From the NCBI GenBank assembly GCA_902615625.1, contig CACMPM010000005.1:32620-96619 (forward strand): a stretch of 64,000 nucleotides of DNA, written 5' to 3'. This DNA is from an uncultured Alphaproteobacteria bacterium (GTDB lineage Bacteria > Pseudomonadota > Alphaproteobacteria > HIMB59 > GCA-002718135). Made by a program: the position numbers and the translations under genes. A model generated the notes under the pieces. It was not told the origin of the DNA. It saw nothing but the letters and a program-made list of their open reading frames with translations, and made no database searches. Positions 36,701-45,820 of the stretch are shown in pieces; within the stretch, counting starts at the first letter, position 1, and each line of letters opens with the position of its first letter.

Positions 36701-37888
36701 ATGACTTCAACTATTAAAGATGTAAGAGCAAAATTATACACATGGAAAGGTGATGTACAAAAAATTCATGAAAATTTTTGTACCAACGCAGCTGACTTAA
36801 TTAATCAAGACAATATTTCAAATGATAGATGGGCTACATATAAGTTTCTAAGTTGGCTAGTAGTAGAAGTTGAAACAAGTGATGGACATATTGGTATTGG
36901 TAATGCTGCTTTATCACCAAAGCCATGTAAATCTGTCATTGATAATTACTTGAAACCAGCAATTATTGGAGAGAGTATTTGGGACTACGAACATATTTGG
37001 CAAAAAATGTATCGTCAAACTTTAGCTTGGGGAAGAAAAGGTGTTGGCATGACTGCTATTAGTGCTGTGGATATTGCAATTTGGGATGCTTTAGGAAAAG
37101 CAGTTAAGCAACCAGTCTTCAAACTTTTAGGAGGTAAAACAAAATCAAAATTACCTTGTTATGCAAGCAAACTATATAGTCAACCACTAGATACACTTGC
37201 AGAAGAAGCAAAAAATTACCTTGATCAGGGTTTTAAAGCTATGAAATTAAGACTTGGTTGGGGGCCAAATGATGGTGCAGAGGGAATGAGAAGAAACATT
37301 GAATTAATAAGAACTGTAAGATCAGTGGTTGGCGATAATGTTGATTTGATGGCTGATGTTTATATGGGCTGGACATATGAGTATGCAAAAAGAATGATGC
37401 GATTAATTGATAATGAAAACTTAAGATGGTTGGAAGAGCCTGTAATAGCTGATGATATTGATGGATATGCCGATTTAAAAGCATCCTGCAGAACACCTAT
37501 ATCTGGTGGTGAGCATGAATATACTCTTTTTGGATTTAGACAACTTTTAGAGAAAAAAGCAGTAGATGTAGTTCAATTTGATACAAATAGGGTTGGAGGA
37601 ATCACACAAGCACACAAAATTTGCGCTTTAGCAGAGGCATTTCAAATACCTGTTATTCCTCATGCAGGACAAGTTCACAATTTTCATTTATCGATGAGCA
37701 GTATTAATGCTCCTATAGTTGAATACTTTCCGTTTTGGCCTGTAGAAATTGGTAATGAATTGTTTTGGTATATTTTTGATGGAGAACCACAAGCTAAAAA
37801 CGGATTTATTGAACTAGATGATAAAAAACCAGGTCTTGGTATAGAATTGTCACAAAAATATCTTAAAGACTTTGATATTGAACTTTAA
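36701..37888 (+). CDS. Enolase-superfamily sugar-acid dehydratase (L-rhamnonate dehydratase type)
   Basis: Mandelate-racemase-like barrel. Metal ligands appear as Asp219 (MADVYMGW), Glu245/246 (RWLEEPV) and Glu271 (SGGEHEYT), with a catalytic His321 (IPHAGQVHNFH). RLGWGPNDG and SGGEHEYT match the L-rhamnonate dehydratase subgroup better than fuconate or galactonate dehydratases. I start at the ATG at 36701, one base after the lactonase stop; an upstream ATG inside the lactonase is unlikely. 395 residues. It would give 2-keto-3-deoxy-L-rhamnonate. Confidence 0.83.
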   Translation: MTSTIKDVRAKLYTWKGDVQKIHENFCTNAADLINQDNISNDRWATYKFLSWLVVEVETSDGHIGIGNAALSPKPCKSVIDNYLKPAIIGESIWDYEHIWQKMYRQTLAWGRKGVGMTAISAVDIAIWDALGKAVKQPVFKLLGGKTKSKLPCYASKLYSQPLDTLAEEAKNYLDQGFKAMKLRLGWGPNDGAEGMRRNIELIRTVRSVVGDNVDLMADVYMGWTYEYAKRMMRLIDNENLRWLEEPVIADDIDGYADLKASCRTPISGGEHEYTLFGFRQLLEKKAVDVVQFDTNRVGGITQAHKICALAEAFQIPVIPHAGQVHNFHLSMSSINAPIVEYFPFWPVEIGNELFWYIFDGEPQAKNGFIELDDKKPGLGIELSQKYLKDFDIEL

Positions 37889-37892
37889 TAAA

Positions 37893-38780
37893 TTAAAATT
37901 TTCCAAGATCATCAGCAAATTGTTTTGCTAAATCAGTACCAAATTTAGTTGGACTTAAATTAGGACTTCTGTCATAAATTTTTTTTACGCCCATTCTATA
38001 TGCGCATATTCTTTTTCCATAACAAGTTAAAGAATCGATAGATTGCATTGAAAAAACAATGGAGGGGAGTATTTTTTGGTAAACCTTTCTAGCTTCACTG
38101 AATTTTTTTTGTTCTAGTAGTTTATAAATTTTTATAAATATATCAGTACCCTCTAATGAAGGTATTATACCTTTACAACCTGCTAAAAAATTATCAATTA
38201 TTTCCTGTCCTCCTCTACCATTAAAAACACTTAAATTTTTAGGATACCTACTAATCTCATTTTGTATTAGTATTGCCGCAGCTTCACCTTTGATAGCTCT
38301 AAAATTAGAAAATTTTTTATAAAGTTTTAATATTTGATGTGAATTTAGACCAACGCCAATATATTCTTTAGCATTCTGAATTCCAACTAAAGTTTTTTTA
38401 TCTACAAAATTAATTATCTTATCAAAAAAATTATAACAGTCTTTATCTGTAGTCTTTGTATTTAATAAAGGTTGAAGAACAATCCAATTAGCATTATTAA
38501 ATTGTGCTACACCTATTAATTTTTTATATTCATTAATATTTTTTCCAGATATAGTAACAACTACAGGTATAGAATTATTTGTAATATCAGAAACAATTTC
38601 AATTATTTTTTTTTTTTCTGAAAATTCCAATTTATTAACTTCTGTAGCAAGACCTAGACAAGCAATACCATTAGATCCTAATTGTTTTATAAGTGATATT
38701 TGATCACTCATTAATTTAATATCTATTGTATTGTTTCTATTAAAGAAACAATATGTCATAGGTATAATACCTTTAATCAT
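37893..38780 (-). CDS. DapA/DHDPS-family lyase or dehydratase
   Basis: Class-I aldolase-like barrel with the Schiff-base Lys164 (FRAIKGEAAA). The usual catalytic Tyr of the YNxP motif is absent: the equivalent stretch is GIQNAKEYIG (about 133-142). It is therefore not a normal dihydrodipicolinate synthase; a 2-keto-3-deoxy-sugar-acid aldolase or dehydratase is likelier. The start at 38780 (MIKGIIPMT) gives the family's normal N-terminus and a 1-nt gap from the upstream gene; ATG 38807 is an alternative. 295 residues. Confidence 0.72.
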   Translation of the reverse strand: MIKGIIPMTYCFFNRNNTIDIKLMSDQISLIKQLGSNGIACLGLATEVNKLEFSEKKKIIEIVSDITNNSIPVVVTISGKNINEYKKLIGVAQFNNANWIVLQPLLNTKTTDKDCYNFFDKIINFVDKKTLVGIQNAKEYIGVGLNSHQILKLYKKFSNFRAIKGEAAAILIQNEISRYPKNLSVFNGRGGQEIIDNFLAGCKGIIPSLEGTDIFIKIYKLLEQKKFSEARKVYQKILPSIVFSMQSIDSLTCYGKRICAYRMGVKKIYDRSPNLSPTKFGTDLAKQFADDLGKF

Positions 38781-38781
38781 T

Positions 38782-39825
38782 TTAAATTTTTTTTGAAAGT
38801 TCTTCATTGTATGCAAAAACTGCAGGACTGCCTCCAGTTAAAATGAAAATTACATTTTCTCCCTTTTTGATAATCCCTTTTTTTACATAGTCAATTAATG
38901 CAGCAAATCCTTTAGAGGTATAAACAGGATCTAAAAATAGTCCTTCTTTTTTTGCTAAAAGATTCATAGCCGCAATTCCATCTTTTGTTGGTACACCATA
39001 TTTTTCACCTACGTAATTGTTGTCGTGATTAATCATTGTTGAATTAAACTCTAAATTCAGATCGAGCATTTTTGCTCCCTGATTACATATTCTGGCAATG
39101 TCCTCTTTAATATTCATATCCCAATAAACAGGAGAGATACCCTGTATTCTAGTAGACCAATTAAGTACTCTTGCACCAAGTTCACAACCAGCTTGTGTCA
39201 TGTTAGCTGCTGTTACAAATAAATGATCTGCAATAAAATTTTGATTTTTCATTTGTTTGTCAATTTCAGCCATAGTATTTGCATAACTAATACCTGCAAG
39301 TGTGGTATCTTCTTCTCCAAAACCACCATAAATTATCAAAGGTTTTCGACCTTCTTTTATTAGTTCGTCATATTTTTTATCTAAATGTTTTGGAATATCC
39401 TCTAAATTTTCTCCATCAACTACGTCAACATTTGCTCCTAGGATGTTGTATAACAAAAAGTTACCTTGCATTAATTTACCTTTAACTCCATGCATTAAAA
39501 CTAGATAACTTTCTAAGTTTAATTTATTAGCAGCTGCTACTGCTTGACGACAAAAATTAGATTGAGAGGCAGCTCCAGTTAAAATACAATCATACTCTCC
39601 AGATAAAGTTTTAGCCATTATAAATTCTAGATGTCTTGTTTTGTTCCCTCCAAAAGCTAAAGCAGTGCAATCATCTCTTTTTATATAGAGATTTATATTT
39701 AACTCATTAGAAATATTAGGGGCATATTCAAGAACAGTTGGTAGTTGTGCTAAACGAATTCTTGGAATTTTATTTATTCTCGAAACTAATTCTTCAGGTG
39801 ATAACGGATTAAAATTACTATTCAT
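38782..39825 (-). CDS. PLP-dependent D-cysteine desulfhydrase / ACC deaminase family enzyme
   Basis: Fold-type II PLP enzyme. The cofactor lysine is Lys62 in FGGNKTRHLEF, after KRDDCT; a substrate-binding GAASQSNFCRQ and C-terminal FILTGGSPAVFAY follow. 347 residues. Family members include D-cysteine desulfhydrase and L-cysteate sulfo-lyase (CuyA), so release of ammonia with sulfide or sulfite is possible. Its place between a sugar-acid dehydratase and a DapA-like lyase is unusual and leaves the substrate open. Confidence 0.8.
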   Translation of the reverse strand: MNSNFNPLSPEELVSRINKIPRIRLAQLPTVLEYAPNISNELNINLYIKRDDCTALAFGGNKTRHLEFIMAKTLSGEYDCILTGAASQSNFCRQAVAAANKLNLESYLVLMHGVKGKLMQGNFLLYNILGANVDVVDGENLEDIPKHLDKKYDELIKEGRKPLIIYGGFGEEDTTLAGISYANTMAEIDKQMKNQNFIADHLFVTAANMTQAGCELGARVLNWSTRIQGISPVYWDMNIKEDIARICNQGAKMLDLNLEFNSTMINHDNNYVGEKYGVPTKDGIAAMNLLAKKEGLFLDPVYTSKGFAALIDYVKKGIIKKGENVIFILTGGSPAVFAYNEELSKKI

Positions 39826-39855
39826 TTTACAACTGATCTTTATAATTTTTTAAAA

Positions 39856-41589
39856 TTAATGACTATGTCTTTTTACTTCTGCGCCTCTTTTACCGATTAG
39901 AAAATCAAGATCTGCGCCTTTATCAGCTTGCATAACATGATCTATATACATCTTTTGATAGCCTCCAGATATTTCAGGTAAAATTGGATTATAATTATTT
40001 AAACGATTTTTAATTGTTTCTTCGTCAACATTTAAGTTCATAGAACCTTTATTGACATCTATTTCTATTAGATCACCATTTTGAACCGCTGCTAACGGGC
40101 CTTTTACAGCTGCTTCAGGGGCAGTATGCAGGATTACTGTTCCATATGCTGTTCCACTCATTCTAGCATCAGATATCCTAATCATGTCCCTAACACCTTT
40201 CTTTAAAAGTTTTTGTGGAAGACGCATGTTTCCAACTTCTGCCATACCAGGATAACCTTTTGGTCCACAATTTTTCAAAACTAATATAGAGTTTTCATCT
40301 ACTTCTAAATTTGGATCATCAATTTTTTCATGAAATTCTTCTACACTTTCAAAGACAACTGCTTTTCCAGTATGTTTCATTAATTCTGGTGATGCAGCAG
40401 ATGGTTTAATGATTGCACCATTTGGAGCAATGTTTCCTTTAAGAATTTTAATGCCTCCATTTTTTGTTAATGGATTGTCAAATTCTTTTATAACTTCATT
40501 ATTCCAACATTTAGCATCTTTGTTATTTTCACCAATACTTTTTCCATTTACAGTTAATGCATTTTCTTCTAATAAGTTTTTTTCAAGTAATCTTTTTATT
40601 ACAACAGGAACTCCACCAGCATAATAAAAATCTTCCATTAAGTATTTTCCAGAAGGCTGAAGATTCACAAGTGTCGGAATTCCCTCTCCAGACTTATTCC
40701 AATCTTCTAAATCCAAATCTATTTCCATTCTTCCTGCAATAGCTGTTAGATGAATAACAGCATTTGTTGAACCACCTATTGCACCATTAACTTTTATTGC
40801 ATTTTCAAATGATTTTTTTGTTACAATTTTTGACATAGTTATATTGTCTTTAACCATCTCAACAATTCTTTTTCCTGACATGTGAGCTAATGCGTATCTT
40901 CTTGAATCAACTGCTGGAATTGCTGCGTTTCCAGGAAGCGACATTCCTAATGCCTCAACCATTGAGCCCATTGTTGATGCTGTACCCATTGTCATACAAT
41001 TACCTTTTGATCTGCTCATTGAAATTTCTGCATTGATAAAATCTTCTTCGGTAATTACACCTGCGTTTAAATCAGCATCAAGTTTCCAAACTCCCGTTCC
41101 AGAACCAATAGTTTCCCCCTGATGATGACCATTAAGCATTGGACCACCTGAAACTCCTATTGTTGGAAGGTCAACACTTGCAGCACCCATCATTAATGAA
41201 GGTGTTGTTTTATCACAACCCATTAATAGTACGACTCCGTCTATAGGATTGCCCCTTATTGCTTCTTCAACATCCATACTTGCTAAATTTCTAAACAACA
41301 TAGCTGTAGGTCTTAAATTAGATTCACTAGCTGAAAAAACAGGAAATTCTAGTGGAAAGCCACCAGCTTCATAGACACCTTTTTTAACAGACTCAGCTAT
41401 CTCTCTAAAATGACCATTACATGGTGTTAGTTCTGACCAAGTATTGCAAATTCCAATTACAGGACGTCCATCAAATAAGTGATTGGGATGCCCTTGATTT
41501 CGCATCCAACCTCTATGAATAAATGTATCTCTTCGATGTGATTTTGAATTATACCAATTAGAAGATCTGAATTTATTTTTTTTATTCAT
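39856..41589 (-). CDS. IlvD/Edd-family sugar-acid dehydratase (L-arabinonate/xylonate type)
   Basis: Fe-S dehydratase, 577 residues. Candidate [2Fe-2S] ligands Cys57 (ELTPCNGHF), Cys125 (GCDKTTPS) and Cys198 (NCMTMGTAST) agree with the L-arabinonate dehydratase pattern rather than the phosphogluconate (Edd) type. The active-site RMSGTAYGT and the C-terminal RGAEVKRHSH also fit. It would produce a 2-keto-3-deoxy acid from the acid released by the SMP-30 lactonase gene just upstream (31 nt). Confidence 0.87.
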   Translation of the reverse strand: MNKKNKFRSSNWYNSKSHRRDTFIHRGWMRNQGHPNHLFDGRPVIGICNTWSELTPCNGHFREIAESVKKGVYEAGGFPLEFPVFSASESNLRPTAMLFRNLASMDVEEAIRGNPIDGVVLLMGCDKTTPSLMMGAASVDLPTIGVSGGPMLNGHHQGETIGSGTGVWKLDADLNAGVITEEDFINAEISMSRSKGNCMTMGTASTMGSMVEALGMSLPGNAAIPAVDSRRYALAHMSGKRIVEMVKDNITMSKIVTKKSFENAIKVNGAIGGSTNAVIHLTAIAGRMEIDLDLEDWNKSGEGIPTLVNLQPSGKYLMEDFYYAGGVPVVIKRLLEKNLLEENALTVNGKSIGENNKDAKCWNNEVIKEFDNPLTKNGGIKILKGNIAPNGAIIKPSAASPELMKHTGKAVVFESVEEFHEKIDDPNLEVDENSILVLKNCGPKGYPGMAEVGNMRLPQKLLKKGVRDMIRISDARMSGTAYGTVILHTAPEAAVKGPLAAVQNGDLIEIDVNKGSMNLNVDEETIKNRLNNYNPILPEISGGYQKMYIDHVMQADKGADLDFLIGKRGAEVKRHSH

Positions 41590-41620
41590 AAAAAAAGTTT
41601 TATCTAATTAAAGAAAAAAA

Positions 41621-42496
41621 TCAAATTTTAAATTTATTATCTTCAATACCAGGAGTATTAACATTTAATGCAAATAAGCTGCCATCATATTTATTTTTAC
41701 CTAAGTTATTAGCAGTAGTAATAAATAAAGTTTTAAGATCATTTCCTCCAAATACACAATTTGTTACATTTTCAACAGGTAGCTGGTAAATTTGATCAAC
41801 CCTGCCTTTTGGATCAATTTTCACAACACACGATCCACCCCAACGACAATTCCAAATAAAACCATCACTATCAATAGTTGATCCATCTGGAGCACCTCTT
41901 TCAAAATCAAAAAAATTTTTTTTATCTGATAAACTACCTTCATTTAGGTTAAAATTGTATTCTAGTAATGATCCCTCAATTGTATCGGTAAAATAAAATT
42001 TTGTGTTATCAGGGCTCCAAACAAATGTGTTAGGTATACCAAGATTTGTTTCAACAATATTTAATTTATTTTCTGACAAACAATATAAAGTTCCAGATTT
42101 AGTATTTAAAGGTTTTCCACTTCCATCGTTATTAATGTTATTTTGCATCGTCCCAAACCAAAGCCTACCTTTAGCATCTGATGCACCATCATTAGATCTA
42201 TTTGATGAAATATTATCTTCAACATTAATTATTCTTTCATATTTTTTAGATTGAAAGTTAAATTTATTTACTCCACTATTTGATACTAAAGCAATTTCAT
42301 TCTTAGAGATTATTGAAGTTGCTGTAACAAATTCAGGCAAATCAAAAGTTTCTAATTTTTCGTTGTCTAAATTAATTTTGAATAAAACTGATTTTGGTTT
42401 AATATCTACCCAAAGCAAACTTTGATCAATTGAAGACCAAGTGATACCTTCTCCTAAACTATTTTTTACATCTTTATATAATTCGACCTCACTCAT
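41621..42496 (-). CDS. SMP-30/gluconolactonase-family sugar lactonase
   Basis: Six-bladed beta-propeller lactonase, 291 residues. The metal-site motifs are LGEGITW (Glu about residue 16), NDGASDAKGRLWFGT, VWSPDNTKFYFTDT and APDGSTIDSDGFIWNC. These enzymes hydrolyse aldonolactones such as L-arabinolactone or xylonolactone. It leads a four-gene minus-strand set (lactonase, dehydratase, PLP enzyme, DapA-like) and lies 44 nt after the sterol-desaturase-family gene on the same strand. Confidence 0.87.
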   Translation of the reverse strand: MSEVELYKDVKNSLGEGITWSSIDQSLLWVDIKPKSVLFKINLDNEKLETFDLPEFVTATSIISKNEIALVSNSGVNKFNFQSKKYERIINVEDNISSNRSNDGASDAKGRLWFGTMQNNINNDGSGKPLNTKSGTLYCLSENKLNIVETNLGIPNTFVWSPDNTKFYFTDTIEGSLLEYNFNLNEGSLSDKKNFFDFERGAPDGSTIDSDGFIWNCRWGGSCVVKIDPKGRVDQIYQLPVENVTNCVFGGNDLKTLFITTANNLGKNKYDGSLFALNVNTPGIEDNKFKI

Positions 42497-42540
42497 ATTT
42501 TAGATCAATACAATTAAATTTAGAATTTATGAAGATAGGA

Positions 42541-43545
42541 TTAGAGGTAGTGAGCTTTATCTTTAATACGAGCCATTACTTCTTTTGTTGCTTCTTCAGA
42601 TCCGTCATGAAATGTACCCATTAGTTTATCTAAAAAGCTAGTATTACCTCCTGAGTAATTACATTCAAAGTATTTGTGATGGATATAGTGCATATAATCA
42701 CCTGTTGGTATTGCTACACCATTTTTGAAAGTCATCTTTTCATATCCAGTGTGTCCAGGTGTAGGAGCTAATCCAGCATGAAAAACATGATACATCGCAA
42801 CAAGAGGATGTGAAGGGATGATCCAATGAACTAAGATACCTGAAAAATATAGTATGTGCTCTATTGGATGCATTGACATACCTGACCAGGCACCAGTATT
42901 CGTGTTACGGTGGTGAACTTTATGAGCAATTTTATAAAGTGGTGCCCAGTGCAATAATCTGTGGGTTAAATAAAAATGTGCGTCTCTTATAAATGGAACA
43001 AGAAAGAACATAAAACAACAATATATTGGATAAGTCTCCCAACTTACATATGGGATTATTTGATTTGCAAATGCCCAAAATGTAATTACTTCGTATGCTG
43101 TCCATAATGGAATAGCACTACAAAAAGTATAGAATAAGTTATCTTTTGTCTGATCATTAAATAAAAATGTTGAGTTGTTTTTTTCCAAAGGTCGTGGATT
43201 ATATTTAAAGGAAGTTCCTTGTGTTTTCAGTCTTAAATGAAAGAAGCCTGTCCAAAGCAAAATAATAACTGCATTTCTAAAGAATATATAGGATATCCAT
43301 CCTATTTCAAAAGTCTTCATTGTTTCTAAGGAAGGAGTCAAAAAAAGATATGTAGCAACTGTTATTGCTGCAAAAACAAAAGTCCATGGGAAAAAAATTC
43401 CTGGAAATTTAAAAAAATACTTTAAAAATTTTATTGGATTAAAAAATATATCTTTAGGTGGATTAATACTAATTGTGCCAAAAGGTTTCCAATGACCTCT
43501 TTTATCTCTTGTACCGAAATCATTATCATTTAATCGATTACCCAT
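42541..43545 (-). CDS. Sterol desaturase / fatty-acid hydroxylase family membrane di-iron protein
   Basis: 334 residues with several hydrophobic helices and the eight-histidine pattern of the superfamily: HFYLTHRLLH, HKVHHRN and HYIHHKYFE. These enzymes hydroxylate or desaturate with O2 and an electron donor; a Rieske ferredoxin and reductase are encoded upstream on the same strand. The substrate is not evident: it might act on lipids, or with the two desaturase-like oxygenases on an imported compound. Confidence 0.82.
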   Translation of the reverse strand: MGNRLNDNDFGTRDKRGHWKPFGTISINPPKDIFFNPIKFLKYFFKFPGIFFPWTFVFAAITVATYLFLTPSLETMKTFEIGWISYIFFRNAVIILLWTGFFHLRLKTQGTSFKYNPRPLEKNNSTFLFNDQTKDNLFYTFCSAIPLWTAYEVITFWAFANQIIPYVSWETYPIYCCFMFFLVPFIRDAHFYLTHRLLHWAPLYKIAHKVHHRNTNTGAWSGMSMHPIEHILYFSGILVHWIIPSHPLVAMYHVFHAGLAPTPGHTGYEKMTFKNGVAIPTGDYMHYIHHKYFECNYSGGNTSFLDKLMGTFHDGSEEATKEVMARIKDKAHYL

Positions 43546-43583
43546 ATTGTGTTTATAGTATATTTTGAATAAAAAAAAAGAGA

Positions 43584-44600
43584 CTAAATTGTCGTATCTG
43601 GAACCTTCACATCAATAAAATAATTTTTATCTTTGGATTGCTTAAATATTGCTGGGATTATTGATCTATAAGCAGAAATTATTCCGTAATGAGGTTCAGG
43701 CATTTGATTTTTAACTATTTTGTGAAATTTTTTTAGATTATGGCATGGGATTTTTGGGAAAATGTGATGCTCAATATGATACTCCATATTTGAATACAAA
43801 AAACTAAAAAAGGGATTCATAATAACAGTTCTTGTGCTTTTTCTATGATCTTTAATATTATCAGCTAGTCCAGCATGTTGAGTCATGCCACAAATCATTA
43901 ATATAGTATTACCATAAAATGGAGGTAAAATTATCATTATTATAGGTAGCCATGATTGAAACAAAACTGAAGATAAAATTACAAGCAACCAAAAACTTAA
44001 ATACAATCTTGAACTATTAATAATTTTTTTTATCTCCTTTTCAGGTACTGTAACTTTTACAACAGGAGTAATTATCCCAAATGAATGTTTAATAATTTCA
44101 AAATGTGTAAAATGTCTTATTTTTTGAATATTAATTATTGGACCAAGTGGTAAAAAATTTAAAAGAAATCTAACAGGTTCTGTTGGTTTTGGACTATTAT
44201 TTTCGTAATCATAGACTTCTTCATGTGTAAATATTGTGTAAGTGTGATGATGAAAATGACTCCACTTCCATCTTACTGCCTCAAACCCCCCAAGCAAGGA
44301 AGTTATATGATAAAAAAATTTATTTAACGATCTTCTTTTAAAATATGTTTCGTGATTTGTTTCATGTTGAATACTAATGATTTTACAATAAAAAATATTT
44401 CCATAAAGTAGAAGAGCAGGGATTGACCATAGAGTACCCCAACTTATAATACATAGATACCCACTTAATATTAAAGCAACAATAAATAAGGTTATATCTA
44501 TTGTACCTTTTAAATCTGATCTCTTAGATAGTTCTTTTAAAGTTTTCTTATCTATATTTGGTTTATACCAATTTTTTAAATCAACTTCTCCCGCGAACAT
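43584..44600 (-). CDS. Fatty-acid-desaturase-family membrane oxygenase, MocD-like copy 1
   Basis: Integral membrane di-iron protein, 338 residues. The three His boxes are HETNH (79-83), HFHHH (115-119) and YHIEHH near residue 275, followed by PCHNLKKFH. Paralogous to the protein at 47056-48042 (shared WYKPNIDKK / WYRANIDKK opening and all His boxes). In Rhizobium, MocD of this family acts with MocE ferredoxin and MocF reductase in rhizopine O-demethylation. The PanB-like gene lies 3 nt upstream. Lipid desaturation is the alternative. Confidence 0.8.
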   Translation of the reverse strand: MFAGEVDLKNWYKPNIDKKTLKELSKRSDLKGTIDITLFIVALILSGYLCIISWGTLWSIPALLLYGNIFYCKIISIQHETNHETYFKRRSLNKFFYHITSLLGGFEAVRWKWSHFHHHTYTIFTHEEVYDYENNSPKPTEPVRFLLNFLPLGPIINIQKIRHFTHFEIIKHSFGIITPVVKVTVPEKEIKKIINSSRLYLSFWLLVILSSVLFQSWLPIIMIILPPFYGNTILMICGMTQHAGLADNIKDHRKSTRTVIMNPFFSFLYSNMEYHIEHHIFPKIPCHNLKKFHKIVKNQMPEPHYGIISAYRSIIPAIFKQSKDKNYFIDVKVPDTTI

Positions 44601-44603
44601 TAA

Positions 44604-45431
44604 TCAAAATTTTTCTGAAAGTTTTAGAAATTTTTCAAATTCACCTTCGTCGATATTAACTGTGATTTTAGGATCATTAAATTTTTTGTTTACTGTGTCA
44701 TCGTGAAACTCTTTAAAGGCGCTAACTCTTTCAGCTTGTAATTTTTCAAATTCTTTTTTAAAATCTCTATAAATTCTTGCATGTCTTGGAATTTTTCCTT
44801 GGGTATAGCCTAATACATCATTAGCAAATAAATACTGCCCATCACATCCAGAACCACTTCCCATTGAGAGAGTCATGATATCAACTTTTTTGGTAATAAC
44901 TTCTGCAACTTTTGGAGGAACTACTTCAAGCTCAACTCCGATAGCTCCCGCTTCTTGTAACTCAAGCGTATGTTCTAAAATTCTGATAGCCTTATCAGCA
45001 GTTTTACCTTGTGCAATAAATCCGCCAATCCAAGTAGCATTTCCTGGAACTAATCCGACATGACTGTTAATTGGAACATACTCATCTCTTAATGCTCTAA
45101 TCCATTTATAACTCCAATTACCGCCATAGATTACATCTGCTCCAATATCTAAATACTTATGTGATAGTTTCATTGCTTCATATTCAGAAGCTACTCTAAC
45201 TGCACCTCCAGATTGCATAAAGCAAGTTGGCGCAGCCTCACGAATTCTTTTAAGTTCATCAAAAGAATTATAAATACCAAATTGTGGAGCATCATGAGAA
45301 GTACAAATCATGTCAATGCCTGCCTCTTCAGCTGCTGCAGCTTCATCAGCATTATGTACAAACATAACACTTAATTGCCTTTTACCTTTGCATTGCAGAT
45401 AATCGTAAACTGTAAGTTTTTTTCTACTCAT
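44604..45431 (-). CDS. Divergent PanB-like (ketopantoate hydroxymethyltransferase family) protein
   Basis: TIM barrel of 275 residues aligned with PanB through HVGLVPGNATWIGGFIAQGKTADKA, GAIGVELEVVPPKVAEVIT (keeping the catalytic-type Glu) and SMGSGSGCDGQYLFANDVLG. The Mg-ligand and lysine positions in canonical PanB (LADLPF and KIEGG) are here MQSGGAV and IYGGNW, so it is probably not the pantothenate enzyme. It sits in the oxygenase/ferredoxin operon. A one-carbon (formaldehyde or methylene-THF) aldol reaction is a guess. Ribosome site GGAG precedes the ATG. Confidence 0.75.
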   Translation of the reverse strand: MSRKKLTVYDYLQCKGKRQLSVMFVHNADEAAAAEEAGIDMICTSHDAPQFGIYNSFDELKRIREAAPTCFMQSGGAVRVASEYEAMKLSHKYLDIGADVIYGGNWSYKWIRALRDEYVPINSHVGLVPGNATWIGGFIAQGKTADKAIRILEHTLELQEAGAIGVELEVVPPKVAEVITKKVDIMTLSMGSGSGCDGQYLFANDVLGYTQGKIPRHARIYRDFKKEFEKLQAERVSAFKEFHDDTVNKKFNDPKITVNIDEGEFEKFLKLSEKF

Positions 45432-45450
45432 AAAATCTCCAAAAAAATAT

Positions 45451-45768
45451 TTAATCTATCTTAATGAAAATTTTGTCATTATCAACTTTAACTGGATATG
45501 TTTTTAAATCCTCACAAGCTGGTGGGCTTAAAGCTTCTCCGGATTTAATATTAAAAATTCCCTGGTGCATTGGACATTCAATTTCATCATCCATAACTAA
45601 ACCATCTTCAAGATGTACCGCCTCGTGTGTACAAATTCCATCAGTAGCATAAAAACCATCTGTTAGCTTATACACACAAAAAGTTTTATCTTGATGATCA
45701 AATCTGATGAGATCCTCTTCTTCAATACTATCTGTAGACCCTACTTCAATCCAATTTTCTTCAGACAT
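45451..45768 (-). CDS. Rieske-type [2Fe-2S] ferredoxin (MocE-like)
   Basis: 105-residue soluble Rieske protein: ligands Cys46-X-His48 (ICTHEAVHLEDG) and Cys65-X2-His68 (ECPMHQGIF). The size and loops match oxygenase ferredoxin components (NirD/BphF/MocE type) rather than cytochrome bc1 Rieske subunits. It presumably carries electrons from the reductase at 45821-47050 to one or more of the neighbouring di-iron membrane oxygenases. Confidence 0.9.
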   Translation of the reverse strand: MSEENWIEVGSTDSIEEEDLIRFDHQDKTFCVYKLTDGFYATDGICTHEAVHLEDGLVMDDEIECPMHQGIFNIKSGEALSPPACEDLKTYPVKVDNDKIFIKID

Positions 45769-45820
45769 AGATTGTATATAATAGCTATTTTATGAAAATA
45801 AATACAAAATAATTAAATTG

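Noticed and set aside
44604..45431. Pantothenate-pathway panB
   Set aside because: Key Mg-ligand and lysine segments are altered and no panC or panD is nearby.
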